A stretch of DNA of 14,033 nt. Origin: Candidatus Omnitrophota bacterium (GTDB taxonomy: Bacteria > Omnitrophota > Gorgyraeia > Gygaellales > Profunditerraquicolaceae). The stretch is from assembly GCA_028713875.1 (NCBI GenBank), contig JAQTNM010000016.1, positions 1-14,033 on the forward strand, read 5' to 3'. The notes under the pieces were generated by a model, which saw only the letters and a list, made by a program, of their open reading frames with translations, searched no databases and had not been told where the DNA came from. Positions 13,278 through 14,033 of the stretch are shown here, in pieces. Every line of letters begins with the position of its first letter. The stretch's first letter is position 1. Made by a program: the position numbers and the translations under genes.

Positions 13278-14033
13278 TTAGAGCTGCCTCAAGACATCTA
13301 TCGCTTTCCCGCTTTTATCAAATTTCAACACATAGCACGGAACCCGCCTTGAAATTTTTTCTATTAATGAAAGCTCTTTATGCCACCAATCAACCGTAAC
13401 AAATGGTTTTATTAAACAAGCTAAAAGCCTCTTCGTTATCTCTTTTTTATCGGTTAATGGTATTAGCGTATTTTTTTGCGCTTTCTCCAGGAATAAAATA
13501 GCCCTTAAGGGAGCGGAGTTACTGGATACCTCCGGCACATCGCCGTGGCTCCAGGTGCCGTAGATTTTGAATCCGCCTTCGGTATTACGCACAATCATGC
13601 GGTCATCGCAAAGTATTTCGGCCTTGCCCTTTAGCATTGTTGCCATGGTGGACTTTCCTGCTTCAGAATGGCCTGCAAAAAGTAACCCCCTGTTTTCAAA
13701 AATTACCCCGCAGGAATGCAAGTAACAGCCTTCTCTGTCTGCTAAAATGCGCGCCAAAAGTATCTGGTCGCTAGGAAAGAGGGTCAAAGAATGCAAAGCG
13801 CCTTTCAGGAAAGTCTCTTCTTTCTTATTATAAATAATGGCCCGGGTATGGTCGGAATTAAAAACCGCTATTTGGTACGGATTTTTATCCCCGCGCGAGG
13901 AAGAAATCCCCAAATATACCCAGGAATCCCCATTTTTATAGACCCTCCAGGGCGGCCTTCGGTAAAATTCTTTACCTAAGTTCTTGCCGTTTAAATCAGG
14001 CAGCAAAAAATGATGCCTGATAGTGATCGTATC
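13278..14033 (-). CDS. HPr-kinase-like P-loop protein (N-terminus outside window)
   Basis: The frame is open to the window edge, so the true start lies beyond 14033; a TTG at 14006 is only an internal codon. The visible 251 residues include a Walker A loop AGHSEAGKST (about 13640-13680 in the window), a Walker-B-like CDDRMIV 23 residues later, and HSCGVIFENRGLLF just before the P-loop, the arrangement of HprK/P-related proteins. It lacks the family's usual GxSGxGKS form and HPr-type regulatory parts. HprK-like proteins occur in peptide-biosynthesis loci, in some lasso clusters phosphorylating the precursor, so a role on the cassette's substrate is plausible inference. A second Trp/Cys-containing part ends in VPCYVLKFDK. 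It is the first visible gene of the cassette. Confidence 0.8.
   Translation of the reverse strand, partial: DTITIRHHFLLPDLNGKNLGKEFYRRPPWRVYKNGDSWVYLGISSSRGDKNPYQIAVFNSDHTRAIIYNKKEETFLKGALHSLTLFPSDQILLARILADREGCYLHSCGVIFENRGLLFAGHSEAGKSTMATMLKGKAEILCDDRMIVRNTEGGFKIYGTWSHGDVPEVSSNSAPLRAILFLEKAQKNTLIPLTDKKEITKRLLACLIKPFVTVDWWHKELSLIEKISRRVPCYVLKFDKSGKAIDVLRQL

Overview
The window reads as a chromosomal segment from an uncultivated, Gram-negative-type, probably anaerobic bacterium. Every protein-coding gene I can support lies on the minus strand, so transcription runs from high to low coordinates. A DUF3034-type outer-membrane beta-barrel implies a diderm envelope. An archaeal-type sulfide-using Thi4 and three sulfide-consuming steps point to a reduced, sulfidic habitat. 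The gene mix and style resemble Omnitrophota-like genomes, but that placement is inference from memory and not shown by a marker gene.

In transcription order, the first block (14033 to 9469) is a tight five-gene cassette whose 5' end is cut by the window. It holds an HPr-kinase-like P-loop protein, a radical SAM/SPASM protein, a PqqD-like peptide chaperone, a fusion of a signal-peptidase (S26)-like domain to a GNAT-like domain, and a second, paralogous radical SAM/SPASM protein. Gaps are only 2 to 20 bp. The combination looks like a peptide-modification (RiPP-like) system. No precursor peptide is visible, and the S26 domain has Cys where the catalytic Ser is expected. This is the best candidate for an undescribed system. 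The middle of the block is clearly more AT-rich than the rest of the window.

Next come two metal-transport genes (9370 to 8306): a single-repeat GDT1/UPF0016 protein and a ZIP-family transporter. They are followed by a thiamin block (8296 to 6349): a good sigma-70-like promoter, a TPP riboswitch, an intrinsic terminator, three further leader hairpins and two adjacent Thi4 thiazole synthase paralogues. One paralogue has His and the other Cys at the position that decides between catalytic sulfide use and suicidal sulfur donation.

The last block (6246 to 1) is a sulfur-amino-acid region. An Rrf2/IscR-like regulator with three cysteines sits behind a clear promoter, then DUF2292, a DUF3034 outer-membrane protein, metY and cysK. 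metX and metW follow behind their own promoter, and a partial DoxX gene ends the window. metX carries a one-base frameshift. The metY-cysK spacer holds an array of hairpins with a duplicated 53-bp element, and a nested inverted repeat resembling a REP/RAYT remnant separates the thiamin and sulfur blocks.

The metabolic logic is coherent: MetX activates homoserine, MetY and CysK add sulfide to make homocysteine and cysteine, and the His-type Thi4 would draw on the same sulfide pool. The Rrf2 protein is the likely local regulator.
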